Source: Acidobacteria bacterium SCN 69-37
GTDB lineage: Bacteria > Acidobacteriota > Vicinamibacteria > Vicinamibacterales > SCN-69-37
NCBI GenBank assembly: GCA_001724025.1
Contig: MEDJ01000001.1
Location: 186,001-250,000 of the forward strand
DNA length: 64,000 nt
Reading direction: 5' to 3'
Part shown: positions 63,845 to 64,000 of the stretch, piece by piece
Layout of the letters: the number at the start of each line of letters is the position of its first letter
Position numbering within the stretch: position 1 is the first letter of the stretch
The notes under the pieces: model-generated
Told to the model about the DNA's origin: nothing
Seen by the model: the letters and a program-made list of their open reading frames with translations, nothing else
Database searches by the model: none
Program-made: the position numbers and the translations under genes

Positions 63845-64000
63845 TCAGCCGCGCTTCTCGGTCTCGAACACGCGCATGGCCGTGGCAATCATGCCCGCCA
63901 CGTCGCCCACGTTCGCCGGCAGGATGACGGTGTTGGCCTGTTTGGCGAGGTGGCCGAACTGAGTCACGTAGTTCTCGGCCACCCGCAGTTGCGTGGCCTC
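63845..64000 (-). CDS. SPFH/band-7 (stomatin-like) protein, C-terminal end
   Basis: The last 51 codons of a gene that begins beyond the right edge. The visible part, AENYVTQFGHLAKQANTVIL, then PANVGDVAGMIATAMRVFE, matches the C-terminal end of QmcA/stomatin-type SPFH proteins, which oligomerise in the membrane and organise membrane microdomains or regulate proteases. Only the C-terminal region is available, so the subfamily cannot be settled. The stop is about 50 bp upstream of the tesA-like start, which could be on the same transcript. Confidence 0.7.
   Translation of the reverse strand, partial: EATQLRVAENYVTQFGHLAKQANTVILPANVGDVAGMIATAMRVFETEKRG

Overview
The window is about 64 kb of GC-rich bacterial DNA (roughly two-thirds G+C), densely packed with chromosomal housekeeping genes. 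There are no tRNA or rRNA genes, no phage, no transposase and no CRISPR array. Outer-membrane barrels, many lipoproteins, a TolC/RND/MacAB efflux locus and a TonB-family protein indicate a Gram-negative envelope. A plant/cyanobacterium-type IspH, CcmF fused to CcmH, NtrYX linked to a DUF4390 gene, and a CIRCE-controlled groESL operon fit an Acidobacteriota-like bacterium, possibly class Vicinamibacteria. That placement is inference from gene content, not a measured phylogeny.

Layout. 1-10.7 kb: cell-surface region with two lipoproteins, a NodB-type deacetylase, a methyltransferase, an SGNH lipoprotein, two outer-membrane barrels, GT2, GT4 and GT-C glycosyltransferases and a VTT/DedA protein. 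10.8-13.6 kb: suhB and an RsbW-like kinase, divergent from shikimate kinase and a metallophosphoesterase. 13.6-20.7 kb: a translationally coupled cytochrome c maturation operon (ccmE, ccmF-H fusion, two unknown genes, ccmA, ccmB, ccmC, a CcmD-like gene and a small membrane protein). 20.7-26 kb: maf, a DciA-like gene, cinA, pgpA and two membrane proteins with zinc-ribbon or TPR-like parts. 26-32.7 kb: ftcD and the flippase-nrdR-DUF4390-ntrY-ntrX operon. 32.8-38.6 kb: a DUF4097-like protein, purC coupled to a Fis-type regulator, groES-groEL with promoter, CIRCE and terminator, a tonB-like gene and tatA. 38.6-46.8 kb: rnr, glycerate kinase, gatB, a SpoIID-like lipoprotein, and an ECF sigma/anti-sigma pair. 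47-58.8 kb: ispH, a Spy/CpxP-like protein, then tolC, RND adaptor, RND pump, MacA, MacB ATPase and MacB permease in one direction. 58.9-64 kb: folK, a DksA/TraR-type protein, a YbbP/YbbA/TesA trio and the end of an SPFH protein.

How the parts fit. Many neighbours overlap by 1-4 bases (ATGA, GTGA, TAGTG), so the minus-strand clusters are probably polycistronic and translationally coupled. The most distinctive block is the ccm operon: CcmE carries CxxxY in place of the usual haem-binding His region, the CcmH redox domain is fused to the end of CcmF and has five clustered cysteines, no CcmI or CcmG is present, and three unassigned proteins are woven into the operon. A palindromic repeat family centred on GGGGCT-TC-AGCCCC lies in three of the larger intergenic gaps.
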